Shown piece by piece: positions 26,737 to 34,286 of a stretch of 64,000 bases of DNA (position 1 is its first letter; each line of letters opens with the position of its first letter). Source of the DNA: Akkermansiaceae bacterium (lineage in GTDB: Bacteria; Verrucomicrobiota; Verrucomicrobiia; Verrucomicrobiales; Akkermansiaceae); NCBI GenBank assembly GCA_024233135.1, contig JACKPZ010000005.1:124001-188000 (forward strand), written 5' to 3'. The notes under the pieces are model-generated. The model searched no databases, was not told the DNA's origin, and saw only the letters and a program-made list of their open reading frames with translations. The position numbers were made by a program, and so were the translations under genes.

Positions 26737-27327
26737 ATGCTCAAGCCTCTCGCCTGCCTCGCGATCCCGATGCTCCTCTGCCGCTGCGCGTTTCCCGGCG
26801 CGGAGGAAACCATCGATCCGAATCCCTATCAGCTTCTCGAGGAACAGGCGGGGCCGGAAAACCGCGACCGCTCGAAAGTGAACGTGCCGATGCTCAAGGC
26901 GCCGGATCTCGCGAAACGCTGGGGCGCGCCCAAGTTTCTCACCGGCTTCAACGGCGCCTACGCCCTGCGTTACGAGAACCCGAAGGATAAAACGCAGACG
27001 CTCACCATCTACGGGACATCGAAGAAATACCCCGTCGCCGGGCCGGTTCCCCCGCGATACACCGATGTCGGCCACGATGAGGAGGCGGGAACTTTCGAGC
27101 CCAAGGAAGTGAATCCGGTTTGGTATTTCTCGAAGATCGACGGAAAAATCGTCCGCTATGCGGTCGTCGAGGCGGGCGCGACGGACGATCCGTGGGAACT
27201 TGCCACCGAGACCTTCCGTCACGCGGCCGCGGATGGCCGCGAGGCGAGCTACCGGATCTTTGTGACCTTGCCCGGCAAGGCGCCGCATCTCGAAGCCGGC
27301 GAGTTTCTCGAGCTCGTCACCTACTGA
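26737..27327 (+). CDS. Uncharacterised exported protein, possible lipoprotein
   Basis: A 196-residue protein. The signal-like start MLKPLACLAIPMLLCRCAFP has two cysteines near the end of the hydrophobic stretch, suggesting a lipoprotein, but neither is in a canonical lipobox. The mature part is hydrophilic: KAPDLAKRWGAPKFLTGFNG, YALRYENPKDKTQTLTIYGT, EVNPVWYFSKIDGKIVRYAV and REASYRIFVTLPGKAPHLE. This pattern reads as a small beta-rich domain. It follows the secreted protein at 25415 and precedes the MFS transporter by 28 nt. The frame is open upstream to 26674, overlapping the preceding gene; the ATG at 26737 was selected because it starts the hydrophobic signal. Confidence 0.6.
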   Translation: MLKPLACLAIPMLLCRCAFPGAEETIDPNPYQLLEEQAGPENRDRSKVNVPMLKAPDLAKRWGAPKFLTGFNGAYALRYENPKDKTQTLTIYGTSKKYPVAGPVPPRYTDVGHDEEAGTFEPKEVNPVWYFSKIDGKIVRYAVVEAGATDDPWELATETFRHAAADGREASYRIFVTLPGKAPHLEAGEFLELVTY

Positions 27328-27355
27328 GCGGTGGATTCCGGAACCCGCGCGGTCC

Positions 27356-28660
27356 ATGGCGTCCATCCTCCACCGCAGCGGTCCTTTCGAGGAACGGAAC
27401 CCGCGGCTCTTCGTGTGGTTCACCACGCTCTACAACGCGCGGGCCTACTATCCCATCCTCGCGGTGTTCTTCACCGACCTCGGGCTCTCTCTTGATCAAT
27501 ATGTCCTGCTCAACGCCGTCTGGGCGGCTTCGATCTTCCTGTTGGAGGTGCCGTCCGGCGCGCTGGCGGACACGCTCGGGCGCAAGCGCCTGCTCGTGTT
27601 CTCCGCCTCCGTGATGGTGGTGGAGATGGGCGTGCTGCTCGTCGCCCCAAAGGACGGCGGCTGGGTCCTGTTCTCGCTCTGCGTGCTCAACCGCTTTCTA
27701 TCAGGCGCTTCCGAGGCCGCCGCCAGCGGTGCCGACGAGGCGATCGCCTACGACGCCCTGCCGGAAACCAACCGCGCCGCGATGTGGGACGAGGTGCTCG
27801 CCGCCGCGATGCGCTGGCGCGCGGCGGGTTTCCTCGTCGCCATGACGCTGGGCGGATTTCTCTATGATCCTTCGTGGCTGGAGAAGCTGGGGATGGGCAT
27901 CCCGGTGGACCTTGCGCACCGGCTGCCGGTGGCCCTCGTTTTCCTGCAGGCGCTCGCTTGTTTGTTCATCGCCCTGCGTTTCGAAGAAACCCGCCGCGCC
28001 CCTCGCACGGAAGGTCATGAGTGCGCCGGCGCTTGGAAACTCACGCTCGCCACCGCCAAGCGCGCGCTCACCACCCGCTCGATCGCCATCGTGTTGTTAG
28101 GCGCGGTCCTGATCGATGCCGTGGCCCGCAATTTCGCCACCCTCAACAGCGCCTACTACCGGCTCATCCATCTGCCGGAATGGTCGTTCGGCTTGATCGG
28201 GTCCCTGATCGCTGTCGGCAACTGGTTCCTGCCGGCGATCGCCAAACGGGTGAACCAATCGCTGAGCACCACCGCCTCCCTCATCGCCGCCGGCGGCGTC
28301 ACCGCGGTCCTTCTCGTGTTGGTGGCGCCCTCCTGGCCCTTCGCGGGCGTGGTGCCGGCCATGTTGCTGATGATGATGCTCGGATTCGTGAGTTTTACCG
28401 TCAGTCGCTTCCTCCACAGCGTCGCCACTTCATCGGAGCGTGCCACCCTACTCAGCGTGAAAGGGCTCGTCTTCAACCTTGGCTACGGCGCCTACTCCCT
28501 CGCCTTCTCCGGCCTGCTCGCCGCCATGCGGACCACCGGTTCCGACGCATCCGCCTTCCCCCGCGCCCTCGCATGGCAGGCGGGGGGATTCGTTGTCGCA
28601 TTGCTGGTCTTTGCGCTCTTCGCGGGCGCTCTTCGCGATCGGAAGCCTCCGGGCGGATAA
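27356..28660 (+). CDS. Major facilitator superfamily transporter
   Basis: A 434-residue inner-membrane protein with about 12 hydrophobic segments. The MFS signature between helices 2 and 3 is clear: LLEVPSGALADTLGRKRLLV (the G-x-x-x-D-x-x-G-R-K/R-x family motif). Other membrane segments include VYFV-like VLLNAVWAASIFLLEV, IAIVLLGAVLIDAV and VVPAMLLMMMLGFVSF. Substrate is unknown; the context gives no hint. Neighbours on both sides are unrelated (a small secreted protein and a zinc-ribbon protein), so it may be transcribed alone. Start ATG 27356 is supported by the N-terminal cytosolic segment followed at once by helix 1. Confidence 0.85.
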   Translation: MASILHRSGPFEERNPRLFVWFTTLYNARAYYPILAVFFTDLGLSLDQYVLLNAVWAASIFLLEVPSGALADTLGRKRLLVFSASVMVVEMGVLLVAPKDGGWVLFSLCVLNRFLSGASEAAASGADEAIAYDALPETNRAAMWDEVLAAAMRWRAAGFLVAMTLGGFLYDPSWLEKLGMGIPVDLAHRLPVALVFLQALACLFIALRFEETRRAPRTEGHECAGAWKLTLATAKRALTTRSIAIVLLGAVLIDAVARNFATLNSAYYRLIHLPEWSFGLIGSLIAVGNWFLPAIAKRVNQSLSTTASLIAAGGVTAVLLVLVAPSWPFAGVVPAMLLMMMLGFVSFTVSRFLHSVATSSERATLLSVKGLVFNLGYGAYSLAFSGLLAAMRTTGSDASAFPRALAWQAGGFVVALLVFALFAGALRDRKPPGG

Positions 28661-28674
28661 ACGGGTAAATCCGG

Positions 28675-28702
28675 TTGACGCCTCCGCTCCCGAACAGATA
28701 GA
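28675..28702 (+). promoter_or_regulatory. Possible sigma-70-like promoter for the zinc-ribbon gene
   Basis: TTGACG at 28675-28680 and GATAGA at 28697-28702 with a 16-nt spacer, ending 10 nt before ATG 28713. The -10 match is weak, and the transcript would have a very short leader. Confidence 0.3.
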
Positions 28703-28712
28703 GAGATATCAG

Positions 28713-29789
28713 ATGATTATCTTCGGGACCACCGGCAAAACCTCGGTTGAAAAGAAAGGATTCTTCCATTGTCCGGCGTGCGGGGAAGGAGCCTCCTATC
28801 AGCAGAAAGGCATCCGCCGCTACTTCACCCTGTTTTTCGTCCCGTTGATCCCGCTCCACAAGGTGGGGGACATCGTGGAGTGCGATCGTTGCGGCGGCAG
28901 TTTCAAACCTGAGGTCCTCACCTGGGGCGGGATCGTGCCGCAAGGCGCGGGCGGCCCGCCGCCGATTCCGGGCGGGGTGGGAATCGCCTCGCCGCCGCCG
29001 ATTCCGGGAGCATCGCGAGGCGCGGCCGCCACGGTGAGTTATCAATCCAACGGACTCGCCAAGGCTTCGATGATCCTCGGTGTCATCGGACTGCTCACCA
29101 GTTTCCTGCTTTGCCCGTCGATCCTCTTCGTCGCCCTCGGACTGGTGTTCGGGTTCATCGGCCTGTCCCGCGCCAAGAAGGGCGGGGGGGTCGTCGGCGG
29201 ACGCGGACAAGCGATGACCGGCATCGTTTGCTCCGCCCTGGGTCTGTTGGTCGGCGTGGTATTCCTGCTGTCGATGTCGAGGAGTCCGTCGAAGGAACCG
29301 TCGGAACGGGAGCCGTGGCAGCAGGCGGCGATGAAAGTCAGTTCGTCATCGAAGAACGAAGCCTTTGGAAACACGCCGGAAGCGGTGGAACTCGCCCGCA
29401 AATATGGAGCGATGATGGCCGGCCTGCATGCCGTTTCGTTCGAGTCGAGCAAGGGATCCAAGCGGACTCCCCGCTACGTGGTGCATTGCGAACTCCACGA
29501 AGGGTCCTGCGCGTTCCTCGCCTGCGTGCCCGAATACCGGAAATTCACCGACGATGCGAAGGAGAGCCTCGAGGAACTCGCATGGACGACGGCCAGCATC
29601 GTCGCGGCGGATGATCCCGCCGTCGCCGAGCGCGACCGTCTCTGCGTTTCGCTGAAGGGACTCGTCATGTTCGGTTCCGTGATGACTGGCGAAGTCGGAT
29701 CGGAACACCCCGAAACCAAATCGAAGGACGAGGAGGAGATGGCGCCGTTTTTCCCGAAGGCGGAGGATGACTCCACCGGAGAACCGTGA
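28713..29789 (+). CDS. Zinc-ribbon and DUF4190-type membrane protein
   Basis: A 358-residue protein. The N-terminus has two CxxC pairs (HCPACGEG and ECDRCGG), a probable zinc ribbon around a hydrophobic loop (YFTLFFVPLIPLHKV). A Pro/Gly linker with repeated PPPIPG words follows (about 83-107), then two membrane helices (about 120-190: MILGVIGLLTSFLLCPSILF; IVCSALGLLVGVVFLLSM) in the pattern of DUF4190-like proteins. The C-terminal domain of about 160 residues is soluble (LARKYGAMMAGLHAVSFESS, DDAKESLEELAWTTASIVA) and unknown. A second zinc-ribbon plus membrane helix protein is at 62393. The uvrA-type gene starts 54 nt downstream. Role unknown. Confidence 0.7.
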   Translation: MIIFGTTGKTSVEKKGFFHCPACGEGASYQQKGIRRYFTLFFVPLIPLHKVGDIVECDRCGGSFKPEVLTWGGIVPQGAGGPPPIPGGVGIASPPPIPGASRGAAATVSYQSNGLAKASMILGVIGLLTSFLLCPSILFVALGLVFGFIGLSRAKKGGGVVGGRGQAMTGIVCSALGLLVGVVFLLSMSRSPSKEPSEREPWQQAAMKVSSSSKNEAFGNTPEAVELARKYGAMMAGLHAVSFESSKGSKRTPRYVVHCELHEGSCAFLACVPEYRKFTDDAKESLEELAWTTASIVAADDPAVAERDRLCVSLKGLVMFGSVMTGEVGSEHPETKSKDEEEMAPFFPKAEDDSTGEP

Positions 29790-29843
29790 CGCCGGCCGTG
29801 TTTGGCGCTTGGAACCCGGGAGGCTCGGGGTTTTCCTGACGTC

Positions 29844-32699
29844 GTGGACGCCATCCGCATCCGGGGAGCCCGACAACACAACCTGCGGAACATCGATGTC
29901 GATCTTCCGCGTGGACAGCTCGTGGTCATCACCGGGCCCAGTGGATCCGGAAAATCGTCGCTCGCGTTCCACACGCTCTACGCCGAGGGCCAGCGGCGCT
30001 ATGTGGAATCGCTCTCGGTCTATGCGCGGCAGTTTCTCGACCAGTTGGAGAAACCGGACGTCGATTCGATCGAAGGACTTAGTCCCGCCATCGCGATCGA
30101 GCAACGCGGCGGCGGGCTGAACCCGCGCTCAACCGTCGCCACCGCCACCGAGATTCACGACTACCTACGTGTTCTGTGGGCCGCCGCGGGCACGCCGCAC
30201 GATCCGCAAACCGGCGAGCCGCTCCAGCGCATGGGCGCGGCGGACATCGTCGCGGCGCTGGCGGCGCTGCCGGAGGGAACGAAGGCCGTGTTGCTCGCGC
30301 CGGTGCCGGCCGAGGAGTATGCGGAACCGGAACGATTGTTAGGCGATCTCCAGCGCCAGGGTTTCATCCGCATCCGCGTCGATGGCGAGGTGCTGGAAAT
30401 CGAGGAAGCCGCGAAGTCATGGCCGGAAGTGCCGGCGGCCGTGGAGATCGTCGTGGATCGCTTCGTCATTCGTCCGGGCATCGACTCGCGCCTCGCCGAC
30501 TCGGTGGAAACCGCGCTGCGCCTGTGCGGCGTCGAGGCCCGCGCTTCGGTGATGGAACCGGATGCCGACGCGTGGCGCGACATCGCGTTCCAGACCGCCT
30601 ATCGAAATCCGGAGACAGGCTTCACCGTCGGCGAACTGAGCCCGAAACACTTTTCCTTCAACTCCCACTTTGGTGCCTGCGAGGCCTGCGAGGGACTCGG
30701 CACCGAGATGTTTTGCGATCCCGGATTGCTCGTCGATGATCCTTCGCTTCCCATCTTGAACGGCGGGCTCAAAGGATGGTGGACGGAGAAATCCCCGCGC
30801 CAAGGGCAGTTTGTGAACGAAACGAAGGCGCTGCTCGCGATGTTCGGACTGCCGGAAGATGCGAATCCCGACGACCTGACGAGTGAAGCCAGGAAGCTTT
30901 TGTTTCACGGCGGAACGCTCGAAACCGGTTGGAAGGTCGGCCGCGACAAGAAACCGCAGACGAAACCCTTCGAAGGTCTCGCCAATGAAGCGCTACGCAA
31001 GTTCCACGACGCCACCAGCGAACTGACGCGCCGCCGGCTTTCCCGGGTGATGGCGCACCGTCCATGCCATGTCTGCGAAGGCAAACGCCTCAAACCCGAG
31101 TGGCTCGCCGTGAAGATCGAAGGCGGGGCGGGGGAGTGGCTCGGCATCCAGGATTTCTGCGGACTCGGCGTTTCCAAAGCAATCCGCTGGATCGACGGCA
31201 TCCGCATCGGCGAAGGGAAACTCGAAATCTGCCAGCGGCTCGTGAACGACGTCCGCACGCGTCTTTCGTTCCTCGAAGAAGTCGGCCTCGGCTATCTCAC
31301 GCTCGACCGTGCGAGCGGCACTCTATCAGGTGGTGAGGCGCAGCGCATCCGGCTCGCCACCCAGCTCGGCGCGGGTCTATCAGGCGTGATCTACGTGCTC
31401 GACGAACCGAGCATCGGCCTCCACGCGGCGGACACCGGACGGCTCATCCGCGCCTTGCTGAGGCTGCGCGACATCGGAAACACGGTGGTCGTCGTCGAGC
31501 ACGACGAGGCGATCATCCGTGCCGCGGATCATGTCATCGACATCGGCCCCGGCGCGGGATCCGCAGGCGGTCTGGTGCTTGCCGCTGGGCACCCGGACAC
31601 CATCGACTCCCCGACGGGCGCTTGGTTGAGGCAGGGACCGCTCTCCGAGCGGTCCGGCGCGAGAGATGTCCAGGAATTGCCCTTGGACGGACCGCTCGGA
31701 GAGCGGTCCCTGCCTTGCCTCACCATCCGCAACGCCCGCGAGCACAACCTGCGCGGCATCGATGTCACCATTCCGCTTGGCCGCATCGTCAGTCTCTGCG
31801 GGCCGAGCGGCAGCGGGAAATCGACGCTTGCCGATGACATCCTGCGCCGTGCGTTGGCCCGGCATTTCCACGGTTCCGGCGAGGTTCCCGGCGCGCACGA
31901 CGGCATCGACGGCCTCGGTTCCATCGGCAAGTTCGTCGTCGCGGACCAATCGCCCATTGGCCGCAGCCCGCGTTCGAATCCCGCCACCTTCACCGGTGCC
32001 TTCGACCACATCCGCGACCTCTTTTCCAAACTCCCGCTCGCCAAGCAACGCGGCTACGACAAGGGCCGTTTCAGTTTCAACGCCGCCGGCGGTCGCTGCG
32101 AACGCTGCCAAGGCAACGGCCGCCTGAAGATCGAGATGCACTTCCTGCCCGATGCATGGGTTCCGTGCCCGGCCTGCGCGGGAAAACGTTTCAACCGCGA
32201 GACGCTCGAAGTCACCTGGAAGGGCCGCTCGATCGCCGACGTGCTCGAACTTTCCGTCGGCGACGCCGCAGTTCTGTTCCGGGCGATTCCGAAACTCCGC
32301 GCCATCCTTGCCGTGCTCGAAGAACTCGGCCTCGGCTACCTGAAACTCGGCCAAGCCGCCAACACCCTCTCCGGCGGCGAGGCGCAGCGCCTCAAACTCG
32401 CCGTCGAACTCGCCAAACCCCAGGCACCCCACACGCTCTATCTCTTCGACGAGCCGACCACCGGCCTGCACTTCGGCGATGTCGAGCGCCTCTTCTCCGC
32501 CTTCACCCGCCTCCGCGACGCCGGCCACAGCGTGCTGGTCGTCGAGCACCACCTCGACGTGCTCTCCGCCTCCGATTGGATCATCGAACTCGGCCCCGGC
32601 GGCGGCCCCGACGGAGGAGCCATCGTCGCCGAAGGGACGCCGGAGGAAATCCGGAATTGTCCCGAATCTCCGACGGGCCGGGCGATGGCTAGGCAGTGA
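29844..32699 (+). CDS. uvrA: UvrA-type excinuclease ABC subunit A with palindromic insert
   Basis: A 951-residue tandem ABC-ATPase that would scan DNA for damage in nucleotide excision repair. First Walker A GPSGSGKSSL (about residues 31-40), signature TLSGGEAQRIRLATQ, Walker B VIYVLDEPSIGLH; second Walker A GPSGSGKSTL, signature NTLSGGEAQRLKLA, Walker B LYLFDEPTTGLHF. Zinc-type motifs: FSFNSHFGACEACEGLG, PCHVCEGKRLKP and FSFNAAGGRCERCQGNG with VPCPACAGKRF. The first insertion domain seems to lack the usual CPxCG pair, so one zinc site may be lost. Codons for the linker between the two halves contain a perfect 27-bp inverted repeat (31629-31715). The start is taken as GTG 29844 (MDAIRIRGARQHNL); a TTG at 29802 would add 14 residues. 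It could be a paralogue of a housekeeping UvrA elsewhere. Confidence 0.88.
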   Translation: MDAIRIRGARQHNLRNIDVDLPRGQLVVITGPSGSGKSSLAFHTLYAEGQRRYVESLSVYARQFLDQLEKPDVDSIEGLSPAIAIEQRGGGLNPRSTVATATEIHDYLRVLWAAAGTPHDPQTGEPLQRMGAADIVAALAALPEGTKAVLLAPVPAEEYAEPERLLGDLQRQGFIRIRVDGEVLEIEEAAKSWPEVPAAVEIVVDRFVIRPGIDSRLADSVETALRLCGVEARASVMEPDADAWRDIAFQTAYRNPETGFTVGELSPKHFSFNSHFGACEACEGLGTEMFCDPGLLVDDPSLPILNGGLKGWWTEKSPRQGQFVNETKALLAMFGLPEDANPDDLTSEARKLLFHGGTLETGWKVGRDKKPQTKPFEGLANEALRKFHDATSELTRRRLSRVMAHRPCHVCEGKRLKPEWLAVKIEGGAGEWLGIQDFCGLGVSKAIRWIDGIRIGEGKLEICQRLVNDVRTRLSFLEEVGLGYLTLDRASGTLSGGEAQRIRLATQLGAGLSGVIYVLDEPSIGLHAADTGRLIRALLRLRDIGNTVVVVEHDEAIIRAADHVIDIGPGAGSAGGLVLAAGHPDTIDSPTGAWLRQGPLSERSGARDVQELPLDGPLGERSLPCLTIRNAREHNLRGIDVTIPLGRIVSLCGPSGSGKSTLADDILRRALARHFHGSGEVPGAHDGIDGLGSIGKFVVADQSPIGRSPRSNPATFTGAFDHIRDLFSKLPLAKQRGYDKGRFSFNAAGGRCERCQGNGRLKIEMHFLPDAWVPCPACAGKRFNRETLEVTWKGRSIADVLELSVGDAAVLFRAIPKLRAILAVLEELGLGYLKLGQAANTLSGGEAQRLKLAVELAKPQAPHTLYLFDEPTTGLHFGDVERLFSAFTRLRDAGHSVLVVEHHLDVLSASDWIIELGPGGGPDGGAIVAEGTPEEIRNCPESPTGRAMARQ
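31629..31715. repeat. Palindromic repeat inside the uvrA coding sequence
   Basis: Arms 31629-31655 and 31689-31715 are perfect 27-nt inverted copies around a 33-nt centre. Each arm also contains a smaller palindrome (ACCGCT ... AGCGGT). The 87 bp are read through in frame, giving the peptide words GPLSERS and GPLGERS around a short acidic/Leu segment. The position is the linker between the ABC halves, where an insertion is tolerated. The element resembles intergenic repeats of this nucleotide style rather than ordinary coding sequence. Confidence 0.85.
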
Positions 32700-32834
32700 A
32701 GACTTAGATCTTCCCGCCCGACAGATCCGATGCTCACCCGATCTCTTCAATGAATCAGTCCGCATCTCGGTGAGCCAGGCTTGCTCTGTGGCCGGAATTC
32801 TGGTGCCTTTCCGATGTTCTTCTCCTTTCCCCCG

Positions 32835-33788
32835 ATGAGATTCCCACTCCTGCTTCCCGTCGCCCTCACCACGCCCGTTTTTGCCGTGGTGAACATTGAT
32901 TACGTCACCGTCGGCAATTCCGGAAACGCGGCGGACCCCGCCACCGGCTCGCTTTACGGTGCGGTGGCCTACGAATACAAGATTGCGCGCAATGAGACGA
33001 CTCTCTCGCAATACGCCGAGTTTCTCAACGCCACTGCCGCCACCGATCCCTACGGGCTTTACAACACGAACATGGCGTCAAATGGCAACATCGCGGGCAT
33101 CGCGCGCTCCGGAACCAGTGGAAATTACAGCTACAGCGTGATCGGCAGCGGCGACCGGCCGGTGACATACGTGTACTGGTTCGATGCAGCGCGTTTCGTG
33201 AACTGGATGCACAACGGCCAAGGCAACGGCAGCACCGAGACGGGCGTGTATAATCTAAACGGTGCGAATAGCGGGATCTTCATCGCGCAGGCGGGAGCGA
33301 CGGTCTGGCTGCCGACCGAGGATGAGTGGTATAAAGCAGCCTACTACGACCCGACGAAGGGCGACGGCGGTGGATACTGGCGGCATGCCAACCAGAGCGA
33401 CTCGATGACCAGCAACAATATTTCCGTGGCTGGAGCGGCAAATTACTTTGATGGCAATTACGGGAAGAGTGAAAATGGCTGGTCAAGCATCCTGAACGAC
33501 GTGGGAGCCTATGGCGTCGATTCGCAAAGCTACTACGGCACCAATGACCAGGCCGGCAATGTTTGGGAGTGGAACGATGCCATTATTGGCCCTTGGAGGG
33601 GGTTGCGCGGCGGCTCGAGTCTCAGCTTCGAGCCCTATCTACGTTCCACCCTCCGCACGACCCCGCTCGACCTCCCGCAAAGCGACTACAACATCTTCGG
33701 GTTCCGGGTAGCCAGTGTCCCCGAGCCAGGCTACTTGGTTCTGACTGCTGTCGCCAGCGGGGCGATGCTGTCGCGCAGGAAACGGTGA
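32835..33788 (+). CDS. SUMF1/formylglycine-generating-like domain protein with PEP-CTERM signal
   Basis: A 317-residue exported protein. Signal peptide MRFPLLLPVALTTPVFA. The SUMF1/FGE-sulfatase fold is shown by YEYKIARNETTLSQYAEFLN, GDRPVTYVYWFDAARFVNWM, TVWLPTEDEWYKAAYYDP, GTNDQAGNVWEWNDAI and LRGGSSLSF with a final FGFRVA. FGE enzymes oxidise a sulfatase cysteine, but this fold is widely reused in bacteria for binding or unrelated roles. No sulfatase is near and the catalytic cysteines are not evident, so enzymatic activity is doubtful. The C-terminus SVPEPGYLVLTAVASGAML plus SRRKR is a PEP-CTERM signal. An upstream ATG at 32814 would add seven residues. Confidence 0.82.
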   Translation: MRFPLLLPVALTTPVFAVVNIDYVTVGNSGNAADPATGSLYGAVAYEYKIARNETTLSQYAEFLNATAATDPYGLYNTNMASNGNIAGIARSGTSGNYSYSVIGSGDRPVTYVYWFDAARFVNWMHNGQGNGSTETGVYNLNGANSGIFIAQAGATVWLPTEDEWYKAAYYDPTKGDGGGYWRHANQSDSMTSNNISVAGAANYFDGNYGKSENGWSSILNDVGAYGVDSQSYYGTNDQAGNVWEWNDAIIGPWRGLRGGSSLSFEPYLRSTLRTTPLDLPQSDYNIFGFRVASVPEPGYLVLTAVASGAMLSRRKR

Positions 33789-33898
33789 TTTTTGTTCTTT
33801 CTTCCCTTGCCTTTGCCGCTTCCAGCTTTTCCTCGTCTTTATGCCGATCATTCGCGGGAAGGTTTGACATCCCGTCGCCACCATCAACCCTCATCCGC

Positions 33899-34267
33899 AT
33901 GTACGAAGCCACCGGCACCATCAAGCTCATCGACGAAACCCAAACCTTCGGCAGCGGGTTCACGAAACGCGAGTTCGTCGTCACCACCGAGCACGACAAA
34001 TACCCGCAGGACCTCAAGTTCGAGGTGGTGAAGGACAAATGCTCGCTGCTCGATTCCTTCGAGGCCGGCCAGAAGGTGGTCGTGAATTTCGACATCCGCG
34101 GCAACGAATACAAAGGCCGCTACTATGTGAACCTCTCGGCATGGAAAATCCAGGCCGCCGATGGTTCCTCCGCGGTACCTGCCAAGAAACAAGCCGCCGA
34201 GCCCGCGGAGCCGAGCATGGACGATCTCCGCAACGGCGACGATTTCGACGACGAGATCCCGTTCTGA
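33899..34267 (+). CDS. DUF3127 protein with SSB-like acidic C-terminus
   Basis: A 122-residue cytosolic protein. The first 85 residues match DUF3127, an OB-fold-like family with unknown function: MYEATGTIKLIDETQTFGSG, FTKREFVVTTEHDKYPQDLK, CSLLDSFEAGQKVVVNFDIR and GNEYKGRYYVNLSAWKI. After an Ala/Glu linker it ends DDLRNGDDFDDEIPF, very like the acidic DDDIPF tip that bacterial single-stranded DNA-binding proteins use to recruit partner enzymes. A nucleic-acid-related role is suggested but not shown. It lies alone, with PEP-CTERM upstream and the carotenoid aldehyde dehydrogenase convergent 19 nt downstream. Confidence 0.82.
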   Translation: MYEATGTIKLIDETQTFGSGFTKREFVVTTEHDKYPQDLKFEVVKDKCSLLDSFEAGQKVVVNFDIRGNEYKGRYYVNLSAWKIQAADGSSAVPAKKQAAEPAEPSMDDLRNGDDFDDEIPF

Positions 34268-34286
34268 CCGGTCCGCTTTCGGCGCT

